This document shows positions 7,188 through 16,983 of a stretch of 64,000 nucleotides of DNA, one piece after another; the stretch's first letter is position 1; every line of letters starts with the position of its first letter. The position numbers and the translations under genes are program-made. The DNA lies in assembly GCF_000735345.1 (NCBI RefSeq), contig NZ_JMPJ01000064.1:1-64000 (forward strand). The letters run 5' to 3'. Below the pieces are notes generated by a model that was not told the DNA's origin, did not search any database, and saw only the letters and a list, made by a program, of their open reading frames with translations. The stretch comes from Ewingella americana ATCC 33852. Its GTDB lineage: Bacteria > Pseudomonadota > Gammaproteobacteria > Enterobacterales > Enterobacteriaceae.

Positions 7188-8295
7188 ACTGTGCTCCCTG
7201 AGTGGGTTGGTTTGATTGCGTGGTGAAAGTCGTGAAGCCCCGCGTCGCGGCGTCTATTGCCCCGGCGATATAACCCGGAAAGGCCGCCGACCACTCGCTG
7301 GCGATGCCCTGTAACCTCCCCTGCCAGACGCCCTCGCGGATAAAAGCCTGAGGGATCGAATGACCCGGTTCCACGGTCAGATCGCTCGCGGTGGCGGTCA
7401 GCGGATCCTCGGCCCAGTCTTTGAAAAACTCAGCAACCGGATGCGCCGCCTGCTCGCCAAACAGCCTGACCAGCTGAGCGCGGCAGAGATCTTTCAGATT
7501 GCTTTCGCTGGTGGTCCAGCGCGTTTTCGCCGGCATTCCCAGAAAGCCGAACAGTGCCGCAGCCTGCCCTGACGCCGAGGCATCGTGGATCTCCGCCATA
7601 GGGCCGACGGCGCTGCGTGCTTCGCCTGACAGCCCTTGCTGCCGCCAAAAAGGTTGGGAGTAAACCGCCACATATTTGGCGTGCGGCGCCATCCAAGTGC
7701 CGGTATTGGCCCACTCTCGGGCGACGGCCTCCGGCAGCCCGGGGCTGAAGTTAATCCCCTCTGCCAAGGCCGGTGGCAGTGCCAGAAACACCTGCTCGGC
7801 GTGAACCGACAGGCTTTCTCCGAGTGGCGTTTGAGCCGTCAGCTGTACCCCTTCGGCATTCGCCGCTATTTGCGTGACAAGGTGACTGAACAGCAGCTTG
7901 GCCGGATTGAGCCTGTGCTGAAGTTTTTCTATCAGCCGCCGCATTCCTCCCACAACGCGCATGGACGGCGGGGACGAAACGTAACCGGGATGTCGCGAAA
8001 TAGGCTGGTGCAGGCCGCGCTCCAGCAACATGTCGCCCTGCTCCTCTTGCGCAATAAGCTCAATATCGAGCTGTTGTAAAAGCTGCGCCAACTGGGTCTG
8101 AAAGGCTGGCCAGACCCATGTAGCCCCGAGATCAAAACGCTGAGTTTCATCCCCGGCGTGCAGCGACTGAATGCGCCCACCGGCCTGCTCGCGCCCTTCA
8201 ATCAGCAGATAATCCACGCCCGCCTGCTCCAGAAGCGCGGCGGCATAAAGGCCGCTCAGCCCGCCGCCGACAATGGCAACTTGCACCTGTTTCAT
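7171..8295 (-). CDS. Flavin-dependent amine oxidase family protein
   Basis: 374-residue FAD protein of the flavin amine oxidase family (monoamine oxidase/phytoene desaturase superfamily). The N-terminal dinucleotide motif GGGLSG (residues 10-15) is followed by the acidic strand end LLIEGRE and the family signature AGGRIQS. A C-terminal FAD-contacting segment GYIAGAIDAATRGF ends the catalytic domain. The protein is shorter than typical bacterial monoamine oxidases (about 430-490 residues). The substrate is not evident. Its start overlaps the cupin stop by ATGA and its end overlaps the SDR start by 17 bases, so the three are translationally coupled. Confidence 0.87.
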   Translation of the reverse strand: MKQVQVAIVGGGLSGLYAAALLEQAGVDYLLIEGREQAGGRIQSLHAGDETQRFDLGATWVWPAFQTQLAQLLQQLDIELIAQEEQGDMLLERGLHQPISRHPGYVSSPPSMRVVGGMRRLIEKLQHRLNPAKLLFSHLVTQIAANAEGVQLTAQTPLGESLSVHAEQVFLALPPALAEGINFSPGLPEAVAREWANTGTWMAPHAKYVAVYSQPFWRQQGLSGEARSAVGPMAEIHDASASGQAAALFGFLGMPAKTRWTTSESNLKDLCRAQLVRLFGEQAAHPVAEFFKDWAEDPLTATASDLTVEPGHSIPQAFIREGVWQGRLQGIASEWSAAFPGYIAGAIDAATRGFTTFTTQSNQPTQGAQYEIEK

Positions 8296-8972
8296 TGCGT
8301 CACCGCCGATGTTTTCTGCCCGGCCAAATGACCGGTTTTGATATAGAGCAGCGCCCCGGCCTTGCCGGACACCAGTTCAGTAAAAGTCCCAGCAGGGAGC
8401 CGCAGCCAACTGCCCGTGGGATAGTTGCCCGCGGCCTCTGTTATCTCTCCGCCCAGCACCAACAGCTCGGCTCCGGCCACCAGCCCACCGCTAAAAATCG
8501 GCTCTCCGGCGGCTAAGCTTTCCAGCCGCACCAGCTCATGCGCACTCTGGTACAGCGGGCAAATCTCACGGCCCTGCCGTTGCTTCCAGCGGCTGGCTTC
8601 CAGCGTGTTGATGCGCACTCGCTGGGTATCCTCGGCGGCCATCTGCCGCAGTTTGACGAAAATCGTCGCGCCCGATTTGCTGGAAGGCTGATGGGAAGAA
8701 TCCGGCGGATTACGCAGATACCAGCCCGCCGGATAGTGCTGCTCCCCTTCGGAAAACACGCCTTCCAGCACCAAAATTTCCTCGCCGTCAGGGTGCGAAT
8801 GTGCGGGGAAATCTGAGCCAGCGTCATAGCGAACAATGCTGGTGGCCCGCGCCTGTTCTGCGCCAACGCGGTCTAGCATGACGCGGTGAACGCCGGACTG
8901 CGGCGAGCTTACCCACTCATATTCATCCGCCGTGACCAGCGCGCGCAGGGAGAGGTCGTGATTGACTAACAT
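8292..8972 (-). CDS. Duplicated-cupin protein, ChrR-like
   Basis: 226-residue bicupin with two similar halves of about 100 residues. The first carries metal-ligand candidates HSHPDGEE (about residues 58-65) and a His after PPDSS, as in the cupin domain of ChrR anti-sigma factors and 2,4'-dihydroxyacetophenone dioxygenase-like cupins. The second half (ELLVLGGEITEAAGNYPTGSWLRLPAG) keeps the fold but has lost the His pair. No anti-sigma zinc-binding domain is seen, so it is an enzyme or sensor cupin rather than an anti-sigma factor. It lies 50 bases downstream of the AhpD-like gene and overlaps the flavin oxidase by 4 bases. Confidence 0.82.
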   Translation of the reverse strand: MLVNHDLSLRALVTADEYEWVSSPQSGVHRVMLDRVGAEQARATSIVRYDAGSDFPAHSHPDGEEILVLEGVFSEGEQHYPAGWYLRNPPDSSHQPSSKSGATIFVKLRQMAAEDTQRVRINTLEASRWKQRQGREICPLYQSAHELVRLESLAAGEPIFSGGLVAGAELLVLGGEITEAAGNYPTGSWLRLPAGTFTELVSGKAGALLYIKTGHLAGQKTSAVTQ

Positions 8973-9022
8973 GATGCGTTTCCGATAAGAGAGCAGGCCG
9001 GCGCAGCTAAGCGCCGGAAAAA

Positions 9023-9367
9023 TTATGCTTTTGGCAGTGAGTCGAAGGCGTCCAGCACGTGGGCGGTGTAGGTCAGCGCCGCGCCGGTATTGAGGGAAAT
9101 CGCCACGGCCAGCGCTTCGGCAATCTCTTCGCGCGTCGCGCCGTGTTTGGCGGCAGCTTTAACATGAACGGAGATACAGCCGTCGCAGCGGGTGGTCACC
9201 GCCACCGCCAGCGCAATCAGTTCATGGATTTTCGGGTCCAAATGGCCAGTCGCGGAAGCGCCCGCATCCATCTTGACCAGCCCGCGCATAAATTCCGGTG
9301 TCAGCTTGGCGAACTCATTCACTTTCCCCAGCAGCTCATCGCGATGTTCATTCCAGTTCAGCAACAT
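9023..9367 (-). CDS. AhpD-like carboxymuconolactone decarboxylase family protein
   Basis: 114-residue helical protein of the CMD/AhpD family. It carries the redox motif CDGC (Cys61, Cys64) followed by His68 in the CxxCxxxH arrangement of AhpD-type alkylhydroperoxidases, so a thiol-peroxidase or disulfide-relay role is likelier than decarboxylation. A TTG at 9385 would give a longer product, but the ATG at 9367 has GAAGAGA about 8 bases upstream and is preferred. It is the first gene of the minus-strand operon; a palindrome TTGCC-TTAT-GGCAA lies 98 bases upstream of the start. Confidence 0.85.
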   Translation of the reverse strand: MLLNWNEHRDELLGKVNEFAKLTPEFMRGLVKMDAGASATGHLDPKIHELIALAVAVTTRCDGCISVHVKAAAKHGATREEIAEALAVAISLNTGAALTYTAHVLDAFDSLPKA

Positions 9368-9464
9368 AGAAAATCTCTTCTTCAATCAGGCGACGTGACC
9401 CATCACGCCCCTTTCGTCGCAGGCATTATTGAAATGTTAAGAGTGTTAAACAAATGAGATAAAC

Positions 9465-9478
9465 TTGCCTTATGGCAA
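9465..9478. promoter_or_regulatory. Operator-like palindrome upstream of the AhpD-like operon
   Basis: TTGCCTTATGGCAA is a perfect 5-bp inverted repeat around TTAT. Its reverse complement matches the sequence at 10551-10564 at 13 of 14 positions. Placement 98 bases upstream of the operon start suggests a binding site for the LysR regulator at 9554-10480. Confidence 0.5.
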
Positions 9479-9553
9479 AGAAAAACTATCTTGCCGGAAA
9501 AGCTGAGAGCGGAGGATAGCCAGCCGTGGCTTAGCCATCCTTTAAAGAGAGAG

Positions 9554-10480
9554 TTAGGCGGGGGTGTTTGAGCTTAGTGAGTGCTGATATTCCAGCATCC
9601 AGTCATGGAAAATCTGCACTTCGGGGCGACTCAGCGCGTGCTCCGACCGCACCATGTAATAAGACCACGTCAGCGGCCATTTAAATGACGGATAGAGCTG
9701 GAGCAGCTGGCCGCTATCAATGGATTGCTGCACCAGGGCGCGGCGCACGATAGCCACGCCGCGCCCGCCGAGCGCTGCCAGAATTACCGCCGAGGTAGAG
9801 TTAATATGCAGGCTGTTCTGGCTCACATGGCCATAGCCGATGGTGTCCAGCACGCCGCTCCACGAGGGCATATTGGCACCCGGATGCGGGGTATCATCAT
9901 AAATAAGCTTTTGTTTATTCAGCCAATCGCAGTCGGCTTCCTGCCCGGCTTTCAAAATCAGCGGGCTGCACACCACCACCGCCTCTTCATCCATGATCCA
10001 AGTCGCGTGCAGCCCCGGCCAGTTGCCCGGCCCGCAGCGAATGCCGATATCCGCCTCGCCGTGAGCCAAATCGATATGCTTATCCGAGACGTCGAGGCGC
10101 AGGTCGATATCCTCATGGTGTTCGGCAAACAGGTTCAGGCGCGACATCAGCCAGTTCATCACCAGCACCTGCGACGCGGTAACCACAATCACCGAGCGCG
10201 CGCGGCGTCCGCGCAGCTTCTTCAGGCCGCTTTCGAGCTTATCCAACCCGTCGGTGATCTCTTTCAGCGCGTCTTGCGCCTCGGTCACCACCATCAGACG
10301 CTTTTTGCCGGAACGGGTGCGGGTCAGCAGCGGATGCCCTACCCACTCCTCGAGCGAACGCACCAACTGCCCCACCGCCGCGGGCGTCACGCCCAGCTCT
10401 TCCGCCGCGCCGGTAAAGCTGCCATGTCGGGCCGCCGCTTCAAAGGCGTGCAGCCATTTAAGTCTGTTTAAGGAGCGCAT
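9554..10480 (-). CDS. LysR-family regulator, GcvA-like
   Basis: 308-residue LysR-type transcription factor. The N-terminal helix-turn-helix (LHAFEAAARHGSFTGAAEELGVTPAAVGQLVRS, broken at residues 9-41) is of the GcvA/AmpR type, followed by a periplasmic-binding-protein-like effector domain with the segment DIGIRCGPGNWPG near residues 140-152. It is divergent from the SDR gene at 10681, and its gene body lies 186 bases upstream of the AhpD-like operon in the same direction. The shared palindromes at 9465 and 10551 suggest it controls both. The effector is unknown. Confidence 0.88.
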   Translation of the reverse strand: MRSLNRLKWLHAFEAAARHGSFTGAAEELGVTPAAVGQLVRSLEEWVGHPLLTRTRSGKKRLMVVTEAQDALKEITDGLDKLESGLKKLRGRRARSVIVVTASQVLVMNWLMSRLNLFAEHHEDIDLRLDVSDKHIDLAHGEADIGIRCGPGNWPGLHATWIMDEEAVVVCSPLILKAGQEADCDWLNKQKLIYDDTPHPGANMPSWSGVLDTIGYGHVSQNSLHINSTSAVILAALGGRGVAIVRRALVQQSIDSGQLLQLYPSFKWPLTWSYYMVRSEHALSRPEVQIFHDWMLEYQHSLSSNTPA

Positions 10481-10550
10481 CGCAAAATCACCTGCTGGTT
10501 TGTCATGTCTTCATCCTAGCTCAGAAAATGGCTTGCGACATAGATTTTCT

Positions 10551-10564
10551 TTGTCATAAGGCAA
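10551..10564. promoter_or_regulatory. Operator-like repeat between the LysR gene and the divergent SDR gene
   Basis: TTGTCATAAGGCAA matches the reverse complement of the palindrome at 9465-9478 in 13 of 14 bases. It lies 71 bases from the LysR start and 117 bases from the SDR start, a suitable place for autoregulation and divergent activation. Confidence 0.5.
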
Positions 10565-10680
10565 CATCTTCTGATTCGTCAGCCTGCTCGCCCCGTGGCA
10601 ATCTGGATTCATCGTCGGGCAGCTGAATGTGACAGATGCCTTGTTAATAACTGATTGATAAATAAGAATTCGAGGTCAAT

Positions 10681-11457
10681 ATGTCAGCATCATTTGCGGG
10701 AAAAAAACTGTTAGTCGTCGGCGGCACCAGCGGCATGGGTCTGGAAACGGCGCGCATTGTGTTAGAAAACGGCGGCAGCGTGGTGCTGGTGGGCAATCGT
10801 CAGGCCAAAGCAGAAGAAGCGCGCCAAGCCCTGTCATCCCTTGGCCCAGTGTCGATTATCGTCGCCGACCTGATGAAAGAAGCCGGTATGAAGCACGTGA
10901 TGGCGGAAATTAACCGCGACCATCGCGATATCAGCCTGTTAGTCAATGCCGCAGGGGTGTTCTTCCCGAAAGCCTTCGTCGAAAACGAAGAAGCCGACTA
11001 TGACATGTATATGAACATCAACCGCGCGACCTTCTTCATCACTCGCGACGTGGCAAGAAACATGGTGGCGGCGGGCATCAAAGGCTCAATTGTGAACATC
11101 GGCTCAATGTGGGCGCAGCAGGCTATCGGCGCGACGCCATCCTCGGCCTACTCGATGGCAAAAGCGGGCCTGCACGCCTTGACTAAAAATCTGGCGCTGG
11201 AACTCGGCCAGAGCGGTATTCGCGTGAACGCCGTCTCGCCGGCCGTGGTACACACGCCAATCTATGAAGGCTTTATTCCGAAAGAGGACGTGGGCGGCGT
11301 GATGAACAGCTTCGACAGCTTCCACCCTATTGGCCGCGTCGGCACGCCGCGTGACATTGCCGACACCGTGGCCTTCTTGCTGTCCGACAAAACGACGTGG
11401 GTCACCGGCGCCATCTGGGACATCGACGGCGGCGTTATGGCGGGCCGCAACGCTTAA
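10681..11457 (+). CDS. Short-chain dehydrogenase/reductase
   Basis: 258-residue classical SDR oxidoreductase with a complete active site: cofactor loop GGTSGMG near residues 14-20, NAAG motif, catalytic Ser in NIGSMWA, and YSMAK with Tyr and Lys. The end [18 protein letters not shown] is the usual SDR terminus. The substrate cannot be told from the sequence. It is monocistronic, divergent from the LysR gene, and closed by a strong terminator. Unlike the SDR at 6441 it should be catalytically active, so the two are not simple duplicates. Confidence 0.88.
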   Translation: MSASFAGKKLLVVGGTSGMGLETARIVLENGGSVVLVGNRQAKAEEARQALSSLGPVSIIVADLMKEAGMKHVMAEINRDHRDISLLVNAAGVFFPKAFVENEEADYDMYMNINRATFFITRDVARNMVAAGIKGSIVNIGSMWAQQAIGATPSSAYSMAKAGLHALTKNLALELGQSGIRVNAVSPAVVHTPIYEGFIPKEDVGGVMNSFDSFHPIGRVGTPRDIADTVAFLLSDKTTWVTGAIWDIDGGVMAGRNA

Positions 11458-11469
11458 TAGCTTGCAAGC

Positions 11470-11495
11470 AAAAACGCGGCGAGTGCCGCGTTTTT
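11470..11495. terminator. Bidirectional terminator between the SDR gene and gsk
   Basis: ACGCGGC (11474-11480) and GCCGCGT (11485-11491) form a stem with the loop GAGT, flanked by A and T runs that serve both convergent genes. Confidence 0.85.
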
Positions 11496-11518
11496 AGTCT
11501 GCTAACGTTTGCTTCGGA

Positions 11519-12838
11519 TCAACGTTCCCAATACGACTCTTCGAGGCTATCTTCGCGCTCCGGCAGGCCACGCGTTAGGCGCGGGGAGTGCTGGTTGAGG
11601 ACTTGATAGCTTACGCGGTTGGCGTATTTACAGACCTGAGACAGTGAGGAGTAGGTCAGATAGTCGCGGGCGTGCTTGCTGGAGTTTGGCACACTGGTGC
11701 GGTGGAAACCGTTGGCGGCGATATCGTGCAACAGGGCTGACAGCGCGCCGTCTCCAGCACCGTTGGTGTTCATGATCTTCTCCGGCCCGCCCATGTATGG
11801 CGCGATGTGGGAGTAAATTTTCAGCGGGTTCTGGCAGCTGTCGCGGCGCATGGCGCGGCTGAATTCATACTGGTTGAACTCGGCAATCGCCCCCGGCAAC
11901 AGCGGATGGTTGGTGGCGCGTTTGTACTCTTCTTCGGTGTAGCTGGCCATAAACAGGCCGTTCGGACCTGCCGTGCAGAGCACCAGATCAACCCACTCAA
12001 GTGCCTTATCGGCCGCCATCAATGGGTCTTTCATTCCCGTCAGCGCAAAACCTTCATCTTCGTTCATCGCCAAAATAGAGACATTTTCTGCAATGAAGTC
12101 GCGCCACGCCTGCGGGTTCTCAGCAATCACGAACTGAGTGCCCAAGGTCAGCACTACAGGCACCTGATACTTCTTGGCATAGGCGATAGCCTGCATCGTG
12201 GCTTCTGGCATCGGTTCGCCTTCGCTACTGCGCAGCAGGTAAGAAGTCAGAACCAGCGCCGAGGCACCGGCAATCACGTCTTCCGGCACGCTTTCCTGAT
12301 GCAAATTGTTCATATGCCCAGGGCTAATCGCAAAGGTGCGCTCGCCGCTGTCGCTGATCAGGGTAAAGCAGCGGCCAATTGCGCCATCAACGCCTTGCAG
12401 ATAGTTCAGATCCACGCGGCTCGAGGTGTTGCACAGGTAGCGATAAGCGTAGCTGCCAATCTGTACGTGGCTGCACATCACGCCGAGCAGCACGGAGCGG
12501 TCATCGGCCAGCACCGAGTAGTTGTGCAAGGTGTTGCCGATGGTGCCACCGGCAAACTGATGGGTGATCAGCGCCTGACTCATTAATTCCTGATACAACG
12601 CCTCGGCGGTCGCATCGTCGATAACGCTGGACTCGCCGGCCTTCAGGCCATAACGGGCAACGAAGTCTTCGTCTACGCGCGCTTCAATATCTACCATCGT
12701 CTGATCGATACCGACGATATAAGAAGCCCCTACTTCGCTGTCAGGCATCATGCTCTGCAACATTGAATCACGCAGTAAAGGATCACGCGCGCTGACTGGG
12801 AAATAGTGTTTGGACTTACGTTTACCAGGAAATTTCAT
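11519..12838 (-). CDS. gsk: Gsk, inosine-guanosine kinase
   Basis: 439-residue cytoplasmic PfkB/ribokinase-family enzyme that phosphorylates inosine and guanosine to IMP and GMP in purine salvage (E. coli Gsk 434 residues). The family signature near the C-terminus, NTNGAGDGALSALLHD, holds the catalytic Asp and the anion hole, around residue 350-365. It lies 26 bases downstream of hemH in the same direction; E. coli has aes between them, which is absent here. Confidence 0.95.
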   Translation of the reverse strand: MKFPGKRKSKHYFPVSARDPLLRDSMLQSMMPDSEVGASYIVGIDQTMVDIEARVDEDFVARYGLKAGESSVIDDATAEALYQELMSQALITHQFAGGTIGNTLHNYSVLADDRSVLLGVMCSHVQIGSYAYRYLCNTSSRVDLNYLQGVDGAIGRCFTLISDSGERTFAISPGHMNNLHQESVPEDVIAGASALVLTSYLLRSSEGEPMPEATMQAIAYAKKYQVPVVLTLGTQFVIAENPQAWRDFIAENVSILAMNEDEGFALTGMKDPLMAADKALEWVDLVLCTAGPNGLFMASYTEEEYKRATNHPLLPGAIAEFNQYEFSRAMRRDSCQNPLKIYSHIAPYMGGPEKIMNTNGAGDGALSALLHDIAANGFHRTSVPNSSKHARDYLTYSSLSQVCKYANRVSYQVLNQHSPRLTRGLPEREDSLEESYWER

Positions 12839-12864
12839 TGATGCTCTCTGTGGATCAAAAAACG

Positions 12865-13827
12865 TTAAAAATGTTGAGTCACTAACTGCTGAAGCAGATC
12901 GATATGCTCAGGCTGGTCGTTGAGGGCGTCAATATAATGGAATTGCTCGCCGCCTGCGTGCATAAAGATCTCACGGTTCTCTTCTTTAATCTCTTCCAGC
13001 GTCTCCAGACAGTCTGCCGCAAAGCCCGGGCACATGATGTGAATGTTCTTCACGCCCTGCTCCGGCAGGCCTTTCAGCGTTTCATCAGTGTAAGGCGTCA
13101 GCCAAGGCTCACGGCCAAAGCGCGACTGGAAGGTCAGCATAATTTTGCCGGTCGGCAGGCCCAGTGCCTGAGTCAGCGCCTGCGTGGTGTCGCGGCAACG
13201 CTGTTCGTAGTCGTCGCCCAAAGCAACAAAACGCTTCGGAATACCGTGGAAGGAGAGGATTAACCGGTCAGGCTCGCCGTGCTCGGCAAAGGAGCGCAGC
13301 ACGGTGGTTTTCAGCGCGGAAATATAGGCCGGATGCTCGGCGTAATCGCGGATAAAGCTCAGGGAAGGCAGGCGGCGCTTCTCTTTTAACACCCGCGCGA
13401 CGCCGTCAAACACCGCGGCGCTGGTGGAGCAGGAGTATTGCGGGTAAAGCGGCAGAACCACCATCTTGGTGACGCCCTGCTCCAGCAGTTTGTCGATGGC
13501 ATCTTCCATGCTTGGCTTGCCGTAGCTCATCGCCAGCTCTACCGGAGTGCCCGGCAGGCGTTCGGCCAGTGCCTTTTGTTGGCGGCGGCTAAACACCATC
13601 AGCGGCGAGCCCTCTTCCATCCACACGCCTTTGTACAGTTTGGAAACGCGCGGAGATCGCAGAGGCAGGATCACGCCGTAAAGGATCGGCAGCCAAATCA
13701 AACGATTAGTATCAACAACCCGTGGATCACCTAAAAACTCAGCCAGATACTTTTTTACGGCCTGCGGCGTTGGTGCTTCGGGCGTACCGAGATTGACCAG
13801 TAACACACCGAATTTCGTCTGCATCAT
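12865..13827 (-). CDS. hemH: HemH, ferrochelatase
   Basis: 320-residue enzyme of the last haem-synthesis step, inserting Fe(II) into protoporphyrin IX at the inner face of the membrane. The start [21 protein letters not shown], the catalytic-His block SFHGIPKRF and the conserved Glu block [14 protein letters not shown] match the enterobacterial enzyme. A second Met one codon later could also be the start. Located between adk and gsk as in E. coli, with its own 230-base upstream region after the adk terminator. Confidence 0.96.
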   Translation of the reverse strand: MMQTKFGVLLVNLGTPEAPTPQAVKKYLAEFLGDPRVVDTNRLIWLPILYGVILPLRSPRVSKLYKGVWMEEGSPLMVFSRRQQKALAERLPGTPVELAMSYGKPSMEDAIDKLLEQGVTKMVVLPLYPQYSCSTSAAVFDGVARVLKEKRRLPSLSFIRDYAEHPAYISALKTTVLRSFAEHGEPDRLILSFHGIPKRFVALGDDYEQRCRDTTQALTQALGLPTGKIMLTFQSRFGREPWLTPYTDETLKGLPEQGVKNIHIMCPGFAADCLETLEEIKEENREIFMHAGGEQFHYIDALNDQPEHIDLLQQLVTQHF

Positions 13828-14007
13828 GCTGAATTTCCTAAATTATTACGGCTCTTGGGCCTGGGTGACTGGAAGCCAAAAGCAGCGCTTCGACTTAACT
13901 TTGCACATTGTAACCAAAAAGACGGGGAGCGGAACCGATAACAGCTAATGGCAGAAGTAATCAATAGCATTCATTTAATGAATAAAAGTGCGGGGAGCAG
14001 AAATGAT

Positions 14008-14043
14008 AAAAGCGACCGAAGTCGCTTTGGTCGCTTTTATTAT
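14008..14043 (-). terminator. adk terminator
   Basis: On the minus strand AAAAGCGACC pairs with GGTCGCTTTT (arms 14029-14038 and 14008-14017) and a T/A-rich tail follows. It lies 23 bases beyond the adk stop; the symmetrical A/T flanks would allow it to work either way. Confidence 0.8.
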
Positions 14044-14060
14044 TTACGATAACAGCGGTA

Positions 14061-14780
<720 letters not shown>

Positions 14781-14808
14781 TCAAGGAACAGGCTGCGCGC
14801 AATCAAGG

Positions 14809-15693
14809 TTAAGCCAGCGCCTCTTGGCGTTTAATTCGCAAGGTCTGGGAGATAACCGCAAAGACAATAATGCACCCGCCAACAACGGCTTGCAGCGTTG
14901 GCGCTTCGCCGAGGAACAGGAAAATCCACAGCGGCGCGAGGGCCGTTTCGAGCAGTAAAAATAGTCCTGCGTTGACCGGAGAAACAAAGCGCGTGGAGAG
15001 AGAAATCAGCCCCATCGCCAGCGGCATAATCACCGCGCCTTCAACAAACAGCCACAGCCACTGCGAACCACTGAGCAGCGGAACAGCATGCAGCACGCCG
15101 CCGCCGGTGAAGCCCACCACGCATACCGAGGCCAGCACGCCGCCAATGGAAGGCAGGCCAACGGTGCCGTTTTCCACTTTTGAAGCAAAGATAAAGGCCA
15201 GCGCCATAGAGACCGCCGTCGCCAGCGCGAAATAGTTGGCTAATGGGTCATAGCCCGTCGCGCGACCGGTCATGACGATTGCCACGCCGAGCATGCCCGC
15301 GATAGCCGCCATCAGCAGCGATTTATCGATTTTAGTGCCGAAGAACAGGCGCGAAATTATCGCCGAGACGAACGGTGTTGAGGAGATGATCACCAGCACG
15401 GTAGCGATGCTGCCGCGATTTAAGGCATTGACGAAGCAGGCCGACGCGATACAGAAAAACAGCGTCGACAAGGCGTTTTGGCGAGTGATCCACGGCACAC
15501 CGAGCACCGAGCGGCTTTTCGGCCACAGCAGGTAAACCAGCACCACCAGCCCCCACATAAACAGGCCGCGCAGCATCACAATCATCCATGAATTATCAAT
15601 ACTCATGAGTCGGATAAACACGGAATCGGTACTCAGGATAATGCCGCCGAGAATACCGATCAGGTTGCCGTTAACCGGGGTAGATTTACTCAT
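14809..15693 (-). CDS. EamA/DMT-family transporter
   Basis: 294-residue inner-membrane protein of the drug/metabolite transporter superfamily with about ten hydrophobic segments in two EamA repeats. The first repeat starts at GNLIGILGGIILSTDSVFIR and the second near MALAFIFASKVENGTVG. Members usually export amino acids or other small metabolites. The chosen ATG at 15693 overlaps the stop of the upstream gene as ATGA and has GGAG eight bases upstream; a TTG twelve bases earlier is less likely. As the last gene of the PP-loop/Nudix/aminotransferase-fold operon it may export the pathway's product. The substrate is inference only. Confidence 0.87.
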   Translation of the reverse strand: MSKSTPVNGNLIGILGGIILSTDSVFIRLMSIDNSWMIVMLRGLFMWGLVVLVYLLWPKSRSVLGVPWITRQNALSTLFFCIASACFVNALNRGSIATVLVIISSTPFVSAIISRLFFGTKIDKSLLMAAIAGMLGVAIVMTGRATGYDPLANYFALATAVSMALAFIFASKVENGTVGLPSIGGVLASVCVVGFTGGGVLHAVPLLSGSQWLWLFVEGAVIMPLAMGLISLSTRFVSPVNAGLFLLLETALAPLWIFLFLGEAPTLQAVVGGCIIVFAVISQTLRIKRQEALA

Positions 15694-16571
15694 TTTTGAC
15701 TCCAAAGTCGGGCTAAATCGTCGATAACACTGCCGGTGCTATCCACTTGCTGCAAGCGATTGCCCCGCGCCCAGCGGGAAATACGCAAAGTATGGGTGTG
15801 CTCGAAATAGCTGCCGTTGATCTGCTTGACCTTATGCAGCTGGTCATCCGACAGGGTAGCCACCGGGAAGCAGGCAAAAGGCAAGCCGGACGCGCTGAGG
15901 GAAGTCAGACGCAGGCCGTTAGCCAGCGGCAGGTCGATTTTCTCGACGCTCGCCACGTTGTAAGGCTGCCAGTCCGGTGCTTCCATCGCGGCAATGGCTT
16001 CCTGCAAAGGCCGCTGAGAGACGGTCGACCCTTCGAACAGGCGCAGCTCGCTACGGAACAAGCAGCTGTAGTGCTCGGGGCGCACGGCAATCAGCGTCAA
16101 GCCCACCGCCACCGACGCGTGTTTATGCAGCGGCGCGAGGAAAATCGAGCTGTTATTCACCAATTCGTCATGCAGACCGGTGGCGAAACTGTGCGACCCG
16201 TCGACCACGGTTTTATGGTTCAAACCATCAAGGTCGTTGATAGCCCCGGTGTAAGGATTAACGTGGGTGACCATATTAATGCCGCTGTTTTGGCCCGGCG
16301 CGTCAATCGGCACCGGTTTGGAAAACAGCAGTTCAATGGGCTGATAGTGGTGATGCGCGGCCAGATTCAGCGACATTTTATGTTTATGCAGCAAATGGGA
16401 GAGCATCGCTAAGCCCACGCGCACCGACTGCACCAGAAAAATGTCATAATCGCCAAGACGATAGACCGTCGTCAGCTTGTCGCGCAGCACTTCCCGCAGC
16501 CGGTTTACTTCCCTGTAATAGTGGTCACCGTGCTGTTGCTGCAAGGCGGGAGAGAGAGATGAAGGGTCCAT
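15690..16571 (-). CDS. Short class-V aminotransferase-fold (PLP-type) protein, function unknown
   Basis: 293-residue protein that I read as a reduced fold-type I PLP protein. Residues 40-62 (GDYDIFLVQSVRVGLAMLSHLLH) resemble the small-domain start of class V aminotransferases. VNPYTGAINDL (105-115) is like the conserved segment before the cofactor site. D-x-x-H at 124-127 and HK at 149-150 match the PLP-ring Asp and the Schiff-base Lys of class V enzymes. It is about 90 residues shorter than cysteine desulfurase-like enzymes, and the C-terminal domain is not recognisable. It overlaps the Nudix stop by one base and the EamA start by four. Fold assignment moderate; reaction unknown. Confidence 0.6.
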   Translation of the reverse strand: MDPSSLSPALQQQHGDHYYREVNRLREVLRDKLTTVYRLGDYDIFLVQSVRVGLAMLSHLLHKHKMSLNLAAHHHYQPIELLFSKPVPIDAPGQNSGINMVTHVNPYTGAINDLDGLNHKTVVDGSHSFATGLHDELVNNSSIFLAPLHKHASVAVGLTLIAVRPEHYSCLFRSELRLFEGSTVSQRPLQEAIAAMEAPDWQPYNVASVEKIDLPLANGLRLTSLSASGLPFACFPVATLSDDQLHKVKQINGSYFEHTHTLRISRWARGNRLQQVDSTGSVIDDLARLWSQK

Positions 16572-16969
16572 CAGTCGATCAACTCACGCTGGTACAGTAA
16601 CGGCAGGACATTGTCGCGAAACACGGATCCCACTCCCACTTCGCAAGGCGGCTTGCGGTAATTCACCCAGGCGATCTCAGCGATCTCCGCGCTGGCGACG
16701 GGCTGCCCCACCACTTCCACCTGATAAACATGATTTTCAATCGCCACTTTTTCGAACTCCGCCACGCCGTGGAATAAGCCCAGTGGCGTGATTTTGGCCG
16801 TGTCGACGTTAAGCTCTTCTTTTAACTCGCGACGCAAACAGCTGATGTGGTCTTCTCCGGTCAGCGGCTTGCCGCCGGGAGAGATAAAGATGTCGGTTCC
16901 GCGCTTGCGCGTTAGTAATAACGCGCGGTCACGGATGATCACTGCCGAACATTTGATGATAGTTTTCAT
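16571..16969 (-). CDS. Nudix hydrolase
   Basis: 132-residue Nudix-fold protein with the full box at residues 33-55: G-x5-E, then seven residues, then RELKEELNV, with Asn in place of the usual Gly. The metal-binding Glu residues are present, so nucleoside-diphosphate-linked substrate hydrolysis is plausible; specificity cannot be read. An upstream ATG at 16984 overlaps the PP-loop stop (TAATG), but the ATG at 16969 has AAGGA seven bases upstream and is preferred. Its stop overlaps the next gene's start by one base (TGATG), so synthesis should be coupled within the operon. Confidence 0.85.
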   Translation of the reverse strand: MKTIIKCSAVIIRDRALLLTRKRGTDIFISPGGKPLTGEDHISCLRRELKEELNVDTAKITPLGLFHGVAEFEKVAIENHVYQVEVVGQPVASAEIAEIAWVNYRKPPCEVGVGSVFRDNVLPLLYQRELID

Positions 16970-16983
16970 CGGGTTGTCCTTCA

